Assembly (NCBI GenBank): GCA_020725105.1
Contig: DYFQ01000002.1
Coordinates: forward strand, 47,531 to 111,530
Direction: 5' to 3'
Source of the DNA: Symbiobacterium thermophilum
GTDB taxonomy: Bacteria; Bacillota; Sulfobacillia; DYFQ01
Length of the DNA: 64,000 nt
Below, piece after piece: positions 26,453-35,322 of the stretch (its first letter is position 1; every line of letters starts with the position of its first letter). Under the pieces are notes generated by a model. That model saw only the letters and a list, made by a program, of their open reading frames with translations, had not been told where the DNA came from and did no database searches. The position numbers and the translations under genes were made by a program.

Positions 26453-27568
26453 CTACGCCGCCCCCTTCGCCAGTTCCACCACGCGGGCCGCCGCCTCGTC
26501 CATGGACCGGTAGGCGGTGATGCCCTCACGGCGCAGGATCTCCACGCCCTGGGCCTCGTTGGTGCCCACCAGGCGCACCACCAGGGGCATCGGGATCCCC
26601 ACCCGCTGTCTCACCTGCACCAGCGCGTTGGCCACGTCGTCGCAGCGGGTGATGCCGCCGAAGATGTTGATCAGGATGGCCTTGGGCCGGGTGGAGACCA
26701 GCACCTCCACCGCCTGGGCCATGGGCTCCACGCTGGCCCCGCCCCCGGCGTCCAGGAAGTTGGCGGGCCGGCCCCCGTACGCCTGGATGATGTCCAGGGT
26801 GGCCATGGTGATCCCGGCCCCGTTGGCCATGACGGCTATGTCGCCGTCCAGTTCGACATAGGAGAGGCCGATCTCCCGGACCCGCCGCTCCAGTTCGGTC
26901 CCTTCCTCCACCCGCGGCAGGTCTTTGTGGCGGTAGGCGGCCTCGTCGTCCACGTTCAGCCTGGCGTCGGCCGCGATCACGCGGTCTCCCGAGACCACCA
27001 GCGGGTTGATCTCCGCCAGTTCGGCGTCGCGGCTCCGGAAGACCTGGTACAGCCGGCCCAGGATGTCCGCCACCTGACGCCCCACCGGGCCTCCCAGCCC
27101 CAGGCGGCGAACCACCTGCCGGCAGGCGTACGGCTGCAGGCCCCAGGTGGGGTCCACGTGCCGCTTGACCAGTTCCTTCTCGGGAACCTCCTCGATGTTG
27201 ACGCCGCCCCGGACCGAGGTGATGACCAGCGGCGTCCGGGCGGCGCCGTCCACCGTGACGCCGAGGTAAAGCTCGCGGTCGATCCGGAGCTTCTCCTCGA
27301 CCAGCAGCCGGTCAATGGCGTGGCCGTGCAGTTCCGTCCCCAACAGGGCCCTGGCCTCCGCCTCGGCCGCCTCGGGCGTGTCGGCGAACCGGATGCCGCC
27401 CGCCTTGCCCCGGCCACCGGCCAGCACCTGGGACTTGATGGCGACCGGCCGGCCCACCTCCCTGGCGGCGGCCGCCGCGTCCTCGGGCGAAGCGGCCACC
27501 CGACCCGGGGGCACCGGGATGCCGAACTTCCGGAACTCCTCCTTGGCCAGGTACTCGTAGAGCTTCAT
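26453..27568 (-). CDS. sucC: Succinate-CoA ligase, beta subunit
   Basis: This 371-aa protein has an N-terminal ATP-grasp domain: MKLYEYLAKEEFRKFGIPVP at the start, AIKSQVLAGGRGKAGGI near residue 44, and EINPLVV near 185 for metal binding. The C-terminal ligase domain has NIFGGITRCDDVA near 310. Length is typical. The start ATG 27568 has GGAGG 9 bases upstream. It is the first gene of the sucCD pair. Confidence 0.97.
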   Translation of the reverse strand: MKLYEYLAKEEFRKFGIPVPPGRVAASPEDAAAAAREVGRPVAIKSQVLAGGRGKAGGIRFADTPEAAEAEARALLGTELHGHAIDRLLVEEKLRIDRELYLGVTVDGAARTPLVITSVRGGVNIEEVPEKELVKRHVDPTWGLQPYACRQVVRRLGLGGPVGRQVADILGRLYQVFRSRDAELAEINPLVVSGDRVIAADARLNVDDEAAYRHKDLPRVEEGTELERRVREIGLSYVELDGDIAVMANGAGITMATLDIIQAYGGRPANFLDAGGGASVEPMAQAVEVLVSTRPKAILINIFGGITRCDDVANALVQVRQRVGIPMPLVVRLVGTNEAQGVEILRREGITAYRSMDEAAARVVELAKGAA

Positions 27569-27656
27569 CCGTCAGAACCTCCATCGCCCGCCGGCGGCCC
27601 ACCCGTCGCTGAACGGCCCTTACGGCCGGGGGCAGCTTCCTTTGTCCACGTGAACC

Positions 27657-27665
27657 ATGTTAGCA
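27657..27665 (-). promoter_or_regulatory. Possible extended -10 for sucCD
   Basis: The minus strand reads TGCTAACAT, an extended -10-like element about 90 bases before sucC. No -35 hexamer is evident, so this is a weak call. Confidence 0.25.
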
Positions 27666-27831
27666 TGACAGTGCGCCGCGGGGCATCCCCTCGCCGGAGC
27701 CCGCGCAGGCGCGAGGCTTTTCCCCCGGGACGTCAGAGCAACGGCCGGTGAAGGCGGCGCCGTGGCGCCGCCCCGCGGTACCGCGGCAAGGGCGGCACCG
27801 GGCGGACGCGATCGAGGTGGGAGACGGCCGG

Positions 27832-28983
27832 TTGAGCCTGGTCGTGTGGATCGTCTTCGTGGCCTTCTTCGACAACTTCGCCCAGTTACCGGTCATCTCC
27901 CCCTACAGCGCGGCGCTGGGAGCGGACCCGGTGATGGTCGGCGCCATCGTCGGCGCCTACAGCCTCTCCAACCTCGCGGGCAACGTGGCGGCCGGCCTGC
28001 TGCTCGACCGGATCGGCCGTCGGGGCCCGCTGCTCCTCGGTTTTCTCCTGGCCGCGGCCGGCCTGGCCCTCTACCCCCTGGCGGCGACTCCCGGCCAGCT
28101 TCTGTCCGTCCGGCTCCTGCACGGCCTGGGGGGCGCCTTCCTGGTGCCGGCGGCGTTCACCCTGATCGCCGACGCGCGCCGGCAGGCCTCGGCCGGAGGG
28201 GCGGCCATGGGCCGGGCGGGAGCCGTCATCGGGCTGGCGGCCATCGTGGCTCCGCCCTGGGCAGGCTGGGTCGCCGGCCGCTGGGGAATGCCCGCCGTTT
28301 TCTGGACGGTGACGCTCCTCTTCCTCGTCACCGCGGCGCTGGCCGGCCGGTGGGTGCGGGAAACCCCGGTCCGCCCCGAACGCCGCCGGGAAGCCGGCTG
28401 GGGAGCGCTGCTTTCCCACCCGGGACTCCGCGCCGGGTACCTGACCGCCTTCGGCCTCATGGTGACCCTGGGCATCCTGACCCACTTCTTTCCCACCCGG
28501 GTGGTGGCGCTGGGCTACCGCCAGGCCCTGGCGGGCGCCATGTTCGGCGTCTTCTCCCTGGTGGCCGTGGGCCTGATGGCCTCTCCCCTCAGCCGCCTCT
28601 CGGACCGCGCGGGACGCTTCCGGCCAGTCGCCACCGGCTTCGTCCTGGTGGCGCTGGCTCTGGTCATGCTCCCCGCGGCTTCCCGGCCGGGCGGTCTCGC
28701 CGGCCTGATGGCCCTTTACGGAGCCGGGTTCGGCCTGATCTTCCCCGCCGTGAACGCACTGGTGGCGGACGTGGCCACCGCCGACCGGCGGGGCCGGGGC
28801 TTCGGCCTCTTCTACGCCTTCTGGTCGCTGGGCGCCATCGCCGGTCCCCTGGCCGGCGGGGCCCTCGCCGCCTCGGCCCTGCCCCTGCACCCCTTTCACC
28901 TCGCCGGTCTCGTGGCCGCCGCGGCCGCTGCGGGCGTGCTGTGGCTGGAGAGGGTCACTGGCGGCAAGCTTCCTGCGGGCTAG
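27832..28983 (+). CDS. Major facilitator superfamily (MFS) transporter
   Basis: This protein of about 383 aa has 12 predicted membrane helices. MFS signature loops are LLLDRIGRRGPLLLG near residue 65 and a C-half SRLSDRAGRFRPVATG. TTG 27832 is preferred because an AGGTGGGAG site lies 8 bases upstream and the first helix begins at once; a GTG at 27748 would add 28 residues of non-hydrophobic sequence. It resembles drug/proton or sugar efflux carriers; the substrate is unknown. It is divergent from sucC. Confidence 0.88.
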   Translation: MSLVVWIVFVAFFDNFAQLPVISPYSAALGADPVMVGAIVGAYSLSNLAGNVAAGLLLDRIGRRGPLLLGFLLAAAGLALYPLAATPGQLLSVRLLHGLGGAFLVPAAFTLIADARRQASAGGAAMGRAGAVIGLAAIVAPPWAGWVAGRWGMPAVFWTVTLLFLVTAALAGRWVRETPVRPERRREAGWGALLSHPGLRAGYLTAFGLMVTLGILTHFFPTRVVALGYRQALAGAMFGVFSLVAVGLMASPLSRLSDRAGRFRPVATGFVLVALALVMLPAASRPGGLAGLMALYGAGFGLIFPAVNALVADVATADRRGRGFGLFYAFWSLGAIAGPLAGGALAASALPLHPFHLAGLVAAAAAAGVLWLERVTGGKLPAG

Positions 28984-29127
28984 CTCGGATGACGCCCTCC
29001 TGGCGGGGCGGCCGACGAGTATCTGTTCACGAGCCTCGGACCGAACCAGGCGTGGCTGGAGGCCGCCCCAGCCGCCTCCGCCGACGTGGTGTTGCGATGA
29101 GCCAGGCCGGGAAACCGGCGTCAACAC
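28984..29127. other. Spacer between convergent MFS and hydrogenase-protease genes
   Basis: No complete gene or terminator hairpin is evident. On the plus strand a short open stretch after a stop reads DEYLFTSLGPNQAWLEAA and ends near 29100. It looks protein-like but has no start codon, and may be debris of a lost gene. Confidence 0.3.
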
Positions 29128-29727
29128 CTACGACGTGGCGGAACAGCCCCACGTCCGGCTGCAGGACGGCGGCGCCCGTGGCGCGACCTGCCCAGCGTCA
29201 CCTTGCCCGACCCCGTGCCCGGCCGGCTGGCGCAGGGCCGTGCGCACCAGGCGGGCCAGGGCCAGCGCCGCCTCGGCCACCTCCGGAGATAGCCCGTCGT
29301 AGACGCTCAGCTGCCGCGGCTGGATGGCGATGACCGCCGTGCGGCAGCCGCAGGCCAGAGACAGGTACCGCAAGAACCAGGCCACGGGCAACCGGTGACT
29401 GGAGAGGCTCGGCCCTTCGCACTCGTCGGCCTCCAGCCAGGCGATGGCCCCCGGCGGTTGGCCCAGTTCCCCGGCGTCCAGCACCAGGCAGTGGCTGGGC
29501 CTGAAGCGCTCCACCTGGCCGGCGAAGTTCTCGGGCACCGGTCCGGCCAGGAAGACCCGGACCTCAGGGCTGCCCGGCCGCTGCCTGCCGCGCCCGACGG
29601 AAAGGGCCAGCCGGCGGGCCGCCACCATGCCGGCGGCGTCGTCGCCCGCCAGTTCCTGGCCCACGCCCACCACGGCCACCCGGGTGGCTCCGGCCAGCCA
29701 GCCCCGCAGCGGCGCCTCGATGCTCAC
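29128..29727 (-). CDS. hycI: [NiFe]-hydrogenase maturation endopeptidase (HycI-like)
   Basis: This 199-aa protein has the HycI/HybD protease fold with GVGQELAGDDAAGMVAARRL near residue 20, whose acidic residue binds the nickel of the immature large subunit. A CLVLDAGELG segment near 80 and the LSSHRLPVAWF histidine near 110 follow. It removes the C-terminal tail of a group 4 hydrogenase large subunit after nickel insertion. It is the last gene of the operon, coupled by GTGA to the ferredoxin subunit. The final about 30 residues are atypical and run into a possibly decayed region. Confidence 0.9.
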   Translation of the reverse strand: MSIEAPLRGWLAGATRVAVVGVGQELAGDDAAGMVAARRLALSVGRGRQRPGSPEVRVFLAGPVPENFAGQVERFRPSHCLVLDAGELGQPPGAIAWLEADECEGPSLSSHRLPVAWFLRYLSLACGCRTAVIAIQPRQLSVYDGLSPEVAEAALALARLVRTALRQPAGHGVGQGDAGQVAPRAPPSCSRTWGCSATS

Positions 29728-30179
29728 CGCGCCCCGTCTCCTGCCGCCTGCGGGTAGCGCTCCGGCTCCGACGCCGCGCCCCCGCCGCCGGCAGCGGCTC
29801 CCGCCTTCGAACCCGGTTCCGGCACCGGCAGAACAGGGGGCTCATAAAAGGCCTGGCGGCTTCCCGCAGCCAGTTCGAACACGGCGCTCATGGTGATGGC
29901 GTCGCGAGGGCAGAGCTCGGCGCAGACGCCGCAGAAGGTGCAGCGGTCGAAGTAAAAGGCGGGCCGCTTGACCTTCTCCGCCAGGGCCAGCAGGTCGATG
30001 GCCTCCGAAGGGCACTCGCGGGCGCACAGGCCGCAGCCGTTGCACCGGTCCACGTCCAGCCGGGGCCGGCCGCGAAAGCCCGGCGGCAGGGTCAGCCGTT
30101 CCCGGGGATAGCAGACGGTAGCCGGGCGGCTCACCAGCCGCAAGAAGAGTTCCCGAGCGATGGTGCCGGGATAGCTCAC
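29724..30179 (-). CDS. Group 4 hydrogenase ferredoxin subunit (NuoI/HyfH-like)
   Basis: This 151-aa protein has two [4Fe-4S] motifs, CNGCGLCAREC (Cys 46, 49, 52, 56) and CTFCGVCAELC (80, 83, 86, 90), as in NuoI and HycF/HyfH. It carries electrons from ferredoxin toward the small subunit on the cytoplasmic face. GTG 30179 in a GTGA overlap with the NuoH-like gene is preferred; ATG 30191, four codons earlier, is possible. The C-terminal about 40 residues are a Gly/Ala/Pro-rich tail not typical of the family. Confidence 0.92.
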   Translation of the reverse strand: MSYPGTIARELFLRLVSRPATVCYPRERLTLPPGFRGRPRLDVDRCNGCGLCARECPSEAIDLLALAEKVKRPAFYFDRCTFCGVCAELCPRDAITMSAVFELAAGSRQAFYEPPVLPVPEPGSKAGAAAGGGGAASEPERYPQAAGDGAR

Positions 30180-31141
30180 AGCAACCACCATCCTCTGAGG
30201 GCAACCACCACGAACAGCTGCAGCAAGGCGGCGGGCACCAGCACTCGCCAGCAGAAGGTGACCATCTGCTCGATCCGGAGGCGGGCCGCCGCGGCCCGGA
30301 CGGCCGCCAGGATCAGGACCAGCACGGCCAGCTTGAACAGGTACACCACCAGCCCCGGCACCGGTCCCCAGGCGGCGTGCCCCCCCAGGTAGAGGTTGCT
30401 GATGAGGGTCAGGCCCACCACCAGTTCGGCCCCGATGGCCAGCCGGAACAGGGCCAGCCGGCCGCCGCTGTACTCGGTGAAGGTGCCGGCCACCACTTCC
30501 GTCTCGGCCTCGGGGATATCGAAGGGGACCCGCTCCAGCTTGCCCTGGAGGGCCAGCAGGGCCACCACCAGACCGATCACCTGCAGGGGCAATAACTCGG
30601 GCCGGCCGGCCAGGGTCCGGGAGACCTCGCTGATGCTCCAGCTGCCGGCGACGACGGCCGGGGCCAGGACGGCCAGCAGCAGCGGCACCTCGTACCCCAG
30701 CAGCTGGGTGGCGGCGCGGACCCCGCCCACCGCGCCGTAGGGACTACCTGAGAACCAGCCGGCCAGGAAGAACAGGATAGCGGGCAGCGTCAGGAGGTAG
30801 GCCACCACCAGGAGGTCCCCGGGGAAGGCGTAGACGGCCCGGCCGCCCGCCACGGGCAGGTAGACATAGGCACAGGCCACCGCGGCCAGGGCCAGCACGG
30901 GCAGGAAGGTGAACACCGCCCGGGAGGCCAGCCGGGGTACCAGATCTTCCTTGGCCAGCAGCTTGATGAGGTCGGCCGCCGGCTGGAACCAGGGCGGGCC
31001 CATCCGGTGCTGGTACCTGGCATAGGCCTTGCGGTCAAGCCACTCGCCGGCCAGCGCCAGCAAGAGCAGGAAGGCAAAGCCCGGGAAGACCAGCACCCGG
31101 AAGAGTTCCCTCAACACGGCGGTCCAGTCAGCGCCACCCAT
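30176..31141 (-). CDS. Group 4 hydrogenase membrane subunit (NuoH/HycD-like)
   Basis: This 321-aa protein has about eight membrane helices and the NuoH family loops: RMGPPWFQPAADLIKLLAKE near residue 50 and the RVPFDIPEAETEVVAG block near 205. These form the channel connecting the peripheral arm to the ion pumps. The start ATG 31141, with GGAGGG 7 bases upstream, overlaps the large-subunit gene end by 14 bases. Longer reading to 31216 is inside that gene. Confidence 0.93.
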   Translation of the reverse strand: MGGADWTAVLRELFRVLVFPGFAFLLLLALAGEWLDRKAYARYQHRMGPPWFQPAADLIKLLAKEDLVPRLASRAVFTFLPVLALAAVACAYVYLPVAGGRAVYAFPGDLLVVAYLLTLPAILFFLAGWFSGSPYGAVGGVRAATQLLGYEVPLLLAVLAPAVVAGSWSISEVSRTLAGRPELLPLQVIGLVVALLALQGKLERVPFDIPEAETEVVAGTFTEYSGGRLALFRLAIGAELVVGLTLISNLYLGGHAAWGPVPGLVVYLFKLAVLVLILAAVRAAAARLRIEQMVTFCWRVLVPAALLQLFVVVALRGWWLL

Positions 31142-32318
31142 CAGGCTTCCCTCCATACCAGCGGATCCCGTAGTCCCGTAGCTGGGCCCAGGTCCAGACC
31201 TTCCCGTCGCCGCCACCGGCGGGCGCCAACCGTACCAGGCGGTCGGTGCAACTGAAGCAGGGGTCGATGGACGCCAGGGTGATGGGCACGTCGGCCAGGT
31301 GCACGCCGCGCAGGGCCTGCATGATGGTGGGCAGGTTGGCCAGGGTGGGGGCCCTCACCTTGACCCGGTCCGGCCGGTCGCTACCGTTGGCCCGCACGTA
31401 GTGGATGTCCTCGCCCCGCGGCGCCTCGTACCGGCTGATGGCCTCCCCCGGACCCACCCGGCGCCTGGGCCTGACGGCGATGGGGCCGTCCGGAAGGTGT
31501 TCCACGCAGTAGCGGAGCATGCCGATGCTCTCGTACAGTTCTCCCACGCGCACCACGGCCCGGGCCAGGTTATCTCCGCCGGTGTGGGTGATGACATTGA
31601 AGGGGATCTCGCCGTAAGCGGCATATGGTTCGTCCCGGCGCACGTCGGCGTCGACCCCCGAGGCCCTGGCCAGCGGCCCGACGGCGCACAGGTCCACCGC
31701 CTGCTGGTAGGGGATGACGCCGACGCCCTGGAGCCGGGCCAGGAAGGTGCTATCGTTGGTGGCGACGTGCTGGTAGTACCTGGTCCGCTCCTCCAGCACC
31801 GGCAGCGCCCGCAGGATGCCCTCGGCCGCCTCGGGACCGAGATCCCGGCGGACCCCGCCGATGTTGTTGATGGCATAGTTCACCCGGTTGCCAGAGATCA
31901 GTTCCAGCAGGTCCATCACCAGTTCCCGGTCGCGCCAGGTGTACATGAAGAAGGTGTCAAAGCCCACCTCGTGTCCGGCCACACCCAGCCACAAGAGGTG
32001 GGAGTGGATCCGCTCCAGTTCCGCCACGATGGTCCGGATGTACAACGCCCGGGGCGGCACCTCCAGACCCATGATCTCCTCCACCGCCTGCACGAAGCAG
32101 GTGGTGTGGGAGTGGGAGCAGATGCCGCAGATCCGTTCCAGGAGGTAGACGCACCGGGAATAGGTCCGCTGCTCGCAGGCCTTTTCGATGCCCCGGTGGT
32201 TGTAACCGATCCGGGCCAGGGCGTCCACCACCACCTCCCCTTCCAGGGTGAGGGTGAAGTTCTCGGGTTCCTTCAGCGCCGGGTGTTGCGGGCCGATGGG
32301 GACCTGGATCCGGCTCAT
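31128..32318 (-). CDS. Group 4 [NiFe]-hydrogenase large (catalytic) subunit (NuoD/HycE-like)
   Basis: This 396-aa protein aligns with NuoD but keeps all four nickel-binding cysteines: RICGIC (C64, C67) and DPCFSC (C354, C357). It is therefore a true [NiFe]-hydrogenase rather than complex I. After R360 a 36-residue tail follows, the kind of extension cut off by HycI. The NuoC-like domain, fused in HycE/HyfG, is a separate gene here. The start ATG 32318 overlaps the NuoC-like stop (ATGA). It should form or oxidise H2 on the cytoplasmic side, with ferredoxin as partner since no NuoEFG genes are present. Confidence 0.94.
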   Translation of the reverse strand: MSRIQVPIGPQHPALKEPENFTLTLEGEVVVDALARIGYNHRGIEKACEQRTYSRCVYLLERICGICSHSHTTCFVQAVEEIMGLEVPPRALYIRTIVAELERIHSHLLWLGVAGHEVGFDTFFMYTWRDRELVMDLLELISGNRVNYAINNIGGVRRDLGPEAAEGILRALPVLEERTRYYQHVATNDSTFLARLQGVGVIPYQQAVDLCAVGPLARASGVDADVRRDEPYAAYGEIPFNVITHTGGDNLARAVVRVGELYESIGMLRYCVEHLPDGPIAVRPRRRVGPGEAISRYEAPRGEDIHYVRANGSDRPDRVKVRAPTLANLPTIMQALRGVHLADVPITLASIDPCFSCTDRLVRLAPAGGGDGKVWTWAQLRDYGIRWYGGKPDGWR

Positions 32319-32779
32319 CCCTCTGCCTCCTCTTCGCCAGCGGCCCGGGCGGGCCCGGGAGGCCAGTCCTTGCGAAGGGGATAGATCCCCCGCGGCCAGT
32401 CCTCCGTCAGCACCAGCCGGCCGGGGTCGGGGTTGCCGGCCGGCTCCACGCCCAGCAGATCGCGGACCTCCCGTTCGTACCAGGCCGCGCCGGGGATCAG
32501 GTCGACGATGCTGGGCACCTCCGGCCGGTCCCGCGGCACGGTGACCCGGAGGGTGACGACGGCGCCGCCGCGGGCCAGGTGGTACAGGACCTCCAGGTCG
32601 GTCCCGTTGTCCAGGCCGGTGATGGTACTCACGTGACGCACCTGCCACCGGTCCCGCAGCCGGTGCACGACACCGCGGAGTTCCGCGGGGGGAACGTCGA
32701 CGAACAGCCGGCGCGGCGGCCCTTCGGCCTGCCCGAAGGCGGCGTCGACGGCCTGCTGGACCCGGTCCAGGTCGGTCAC
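32315..32779 (-). CDS. Group 4 hydrogenase subunit, NuoC-like (30 kDa)
   Basis: This 154-aa protein has the NuoC pattern: STITGLDNGTDLEVLYHL near residue 51, VDLIPGAAWYEREVRDLLGV near 92, and the RLVLTEDWPRGIYPLRKD end that closes the family. It is a structural subunit of the hydrogenase arm. The start GTG 32779 is in a GTGA overlap with the small-subunit gene. The tail after residue 140 is low-complexity. Confidence 0.92.
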   Translation of the reverse strand: MTDLDRVQQAVDAAFGQAEGPPRRLFVDVPPAELRGVVHRLRDRWQVRHVSTITGLDNGTDLEVLYHLARGGAVVTLRVTVPRDRPEVPSIVDLIPGAAWYEREVRDLLGVEPAGNPDPGRLVLTEDWPRGIYPLRKDWPPGPARAAGEEEAEG

Positions 32780-33345
32780 GGCGCCACCCTCCCCTCACTG
32801 TCGCCCGCTGGCTGCCCATCGCCCGCCGGAGCCCGGCCGCCCGGCGCTGTCGCCCCACCACCGGCAGCGCCCCGGGCGGTACCGGCGTACGGCTGGCCGG
32901 CTGCGCTCTCCCCGGACCGGGCCAGGGCTGCCAGGAGTTGCGCCGCCCCGTGGATGATGGCGTCCGGCCTCGGCGGGCAACCAGGCACGTACATGTCCAC
33001 CGGGATGGCCTCGTCGACGCCGCCCAGCACGTTGTAGCAGCCCCGGAACACTCCCCCTGAGGCGGCACAGGTGCCCACCGCCAGCACGAACCTGGGGGCG
33101 GGGATCTGCGCGTAGATCCGGCGCAGGCGGCGGGCCACCTGCCGGGTCACCGGCCCGGTACAGACCAGCACGTCCGCGTGGCGCGGGCTGCCCTTCAGCA
33201 GCATGCCCAGGCGCTCGACGTCGAAGCGGGGGCACAGAGCCGCCAGCACCTCGATGTCACAGGCGTTACAGGCGCCGCTGTTGAAGTGCAGGATCCACGG
33301 GGACTTGACCCGGGCCCACCGAACCAGTCGTTGCCACAGGCCCAC
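32776..33345 (-). CDS. Group 4 hydrogenase small subunit (NuoB/HycG-like)
   Basis: This 189-aa protein binds the proximal [4Fe-4S] cluster. It has SGACNACDIE (C26, C29), VGTCAASGG near 92 and VPGCPPRPDAI near 122. The first pair is C-x-x-C, as in group 4 hydrogenases, rather than the adjacent Cys-Cys of complex I NuoB. It relays electrons between the ferredoxin subunit and the Ni-Fe site. The start GTG 33345 has GGGGAG 8 bases upstream. The last about 40 residues are low-complexity and extend the family length. Confidence 0.93.
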   Translation of the reverse strand: MGLWQRLVRWARVKSPWILHFNSGACNACDIEVLAALCPRFDVERLGMLLKGSPRHADVLVCTGPVTRQVARRLRRIYAQIPAPRFVLAVGTCAASGGVFRGCYNVLGGVDEAIPVDMYVPGCPPRPDAIIHGAAQLLAALARSGESAAGQPYAGTARGAAGGGATAPGGRAPAGDGQPAGDSEGRVAP

Positions 33346-33392
33346 TGCCTCATCTCCCCTTCACGTCATCCCGCGGCGGCGGAAGACTCTGG

Positions 33393-33740
33393 CTACGGCC
33401 GGGCCTCAGCCAGGAGCGCCCAGCCGGCCAGGGCGATGGCACCCAGGTAGAGCAGACCCAGGGCACCAACGCCGCCCGGGACCGTGGCCACCACCACGGC
33501 GGCCACGTGGAACACGGTGAACAGAACCGCCACGGCGAAGAACTGGCCGTAGTCGGGCTCGATGGGCCTGGCCGGCCAGTCCTCGCCGCAGGCGTAGGGC
33601 TCCAGCTTCTCCGGATCGGGATCACCCTCGGCCCGGAGGCGGCGACCCAAGAAGTAGAGCGCCAGCGCCGCCAGGACCATCAGCCCCAGGGCCACCGGGG
33701 GCGACGCCACCCACGCGGCCGCTACCAGGTACGTATCCAT
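33393..33740 (-). CDS. NuoA-like membrane subunit of the hydrogenase operon
   Basis: This 115-aa protein has three helices and resembles NuoA. The cytoplasmic loop has EKLEPYACGED with the conserved cysteine, then PDYGQFFAVAVLFTVFHVAA. The acidic F-D-x-E pair usual in helix 2 of NuoA is replaced (FHVAA). ATG 33740 lies 7 bases from a GGGAGG site; ATG 33743 is adjacent. NuoA homologues are not usual in Hyc/Hyf, Ech or Mbh hydrogenases, so its place here is notable. The NuoA likeness rests on the loop and size. Confidence 0.75.
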   Translation of the reverse strand: MDTYLVAAAWVASPPVALGLMVLAALALYFLGRRLRAEGDPDPEKLEPYACGEDWPARPIEPDYGQFFAVAVLFTVFHVAAVVVATVPGGVGALGLLYLGAIALAGWALLAEARP

Positions 33741-33786
33741 CATGCCGCCTCCCGTGACTGCTGTCGCGGTCGGACCGCGCCCCGCC

Positions 33787-35295
33787 TCATCCGCCGCCAC
33801 CTACCACCGAGAGCAGCACCCTCGCCGCCGGGACGGCCACCGACAGGCCCCACTGGGGCCAGAGGCCCAGTCCGACGGTGATCACGCCCAGCACGACCAG
33901 GGGCACCGTGATGGCCGGCGGCTCGGCCGGCCCGCCGGCCGCGGCCTGAGACCCGCCCGCCGGCGCGGGCCGCCCGTACAGGGTCCAGATGAGGGGCATG
34001 TAGTAGCCCAGCGACAACACGCTGTTGCCCACCGCCAGGGCAGCCAGGCCCCAGCCCAGCGCCCCGCCGAGGCCGATACCGGCCGCGTAGATCAACCACT
34101 TGGACATGAAGCCCGACAGGGGCGGCACCCCGGCCAGAGCCAGACCGGCCACGGCCAACCCCGCGGCGGCTACCGGCAACTGGCGCGCGGCTCCCCGCAG
34201 GCGGGGGATTTCCCTGGTCCCCAGGTGGTGCAGGAAGGCGCCGGCACAGAGAAATGCCAGGCCCTTCATGAAAGCGTGCGTGAGCAGGTGAAACAGGCCT
34301 CCGTCCAGGCCGGCCGTGACCCGGTAGCCGAGTCCCAGCCCCACGCCGAGCAGGATGTAGCCCATCTGGGCGATGCTGGAGTAGGCCAGCAGGCGCTTGA
34401 GGTCCCGCTGGACCAGCGCCACCAGGTTGCCCCAGGTCATGGTCAGCCCGCCCAGCAACGCCAGGGTCAGCCCGACCGGGAGCGCCCCGTCGGCACCCAG
34501 GGCGGTGCCCGCCCGGAGAAACGCCACCAACCCGGCCTGGATGACGATGCCCGACAGCATGGCGCTCATCGGGCTGGGCGCGGCGGCGTGGGCATCCGGA
34601 AGCCACGTGTGTAGCGGCACGACGGCCGCCTTGATCCCGAAGCCGGCCAGGAACAGGGCCACGGCCAGGCCGCGTACCCCGACCCCCAGTTCGGGCGCCA
34701 GCCGGGCCAGGCCGGCCAGGTCCAGCCGGCCGGCTACCGCGAACACCAGCGCCAGGCCGAGCAACACCAGCTGGGAACCGATGGCCGAGATGACCAGGTA
34801 CTTGAAACCTGCCTCCACCGGCTCCCAGTGGCCTCGCCGGTAGGCCACCAGGGGGTACGACGAGACCGCCATCAACTCGAAGAAGACGAACAGGGTGAAC
34901 AGGTTGGCCGCCGCCGACAGGCCCACGATGCCCGAGACCATCAGCAGGAACAGGGCGAAGTACTTTCCCGAGCCCGCCTCCCCGGCCACGTAGGCCAGGG
35001 AGAACACGGCGGCCAGCAGGCCGAGGGTCAGGGCGACGCCGCCGACCAGCAAGGTCAGCCCGTCGGCCGCCAGCAGCGGCACCTGGCCTGTCGGAGGGGT
35101 CCAGCCGCCGGCGGCGGCGGCCAGCACCGCCAGGGAAATCGCCAGGGCGGCCACGGCCACCCTACCCGGGACGGCCGCGCCCGGCGGCCGGCCCGCCAGT
35201 GCCGCCCGCCCGTCGGTGACCCTCCCCGCGACGTAGGCCAGCGCCGCGCCGGCCGCCAGGACGCCCAGGACCACCAGGACCGCACCGCTAGCCAT
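33787..35295 (-). CDS. Ion-pumping membrane subunit, NuoN/MrpD-like
   Basis: This 502-aa antiporter-like protein has about 14 helices. Hallmarks are FVFFELMAVSSYPLVAYR (pump glutamate in helix 5), AGFGIKAAVVPLHTWLPDAH near residue 225 (helix-7/8 lysine and loop histidine), the KRLLAYSSIAQMGY block, and GVPPLSGFMSKW. It would translocate H+ or Na+ driven by the hydrogenase reaction. The start ATG 35295 has GGGAGGAG 5 bases upstream. Confidence 0.92.
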   Translation of the reverse strand: MASGAVLVVLGVLAAGAALAYVAGRVTDGRAALAGRPPGAAVPGRVAVAALAISLAVLAAAAGGWTPPTGQVPLLAADGLTLLVGGVALTLGLLAAVFSLAYVAGEAGSGKYFALFLLMVSGIVGLSAAANLFTLFVFFELMAVSSYPLVAYRRGHWEPVEAGFKYLVISAIGSQLVLLGLALVFAVAGRLDLAGLARLAPELGVGVRGLAVALFLAGFGIKAAVVPLHTWLPDAHAAAPSPMSAMLSGIVIQAGLVAFLRAGTALGADGALPVGLTLALLGGLTMTWGNLVALVQRDLKRLLAYSSIAQMGYILLGVGLGLGYRVTAGLDGGLFHLLTHAFMKGLAFLCAGAFLHHLGTREIPRLRGAARQLPVAAAGLAVAGLALAGVPPLSGFMSKWLIYAAGIGLGGALGWGLAALAVGNSVLSLGYYMPLIWTLYGRPAPAGGSQAAAGGPAEPPAITVPLVVLGVITVGLGLWPQWGLSVAVPAARVLLSVVGGGG

Positions 35296-35322
35296 CAAGG
35301 CTCCTCCCTCTCCTCCGCCGGG

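Noticed and set aside
32319-33068. Upstream extension of the hydrogenase large-subunit frame
   Set aside because: It overlaps the NuoC-like and small-subunit genes out of frame; ATG 32318 with an ATGA overlap fits the operon pattern.
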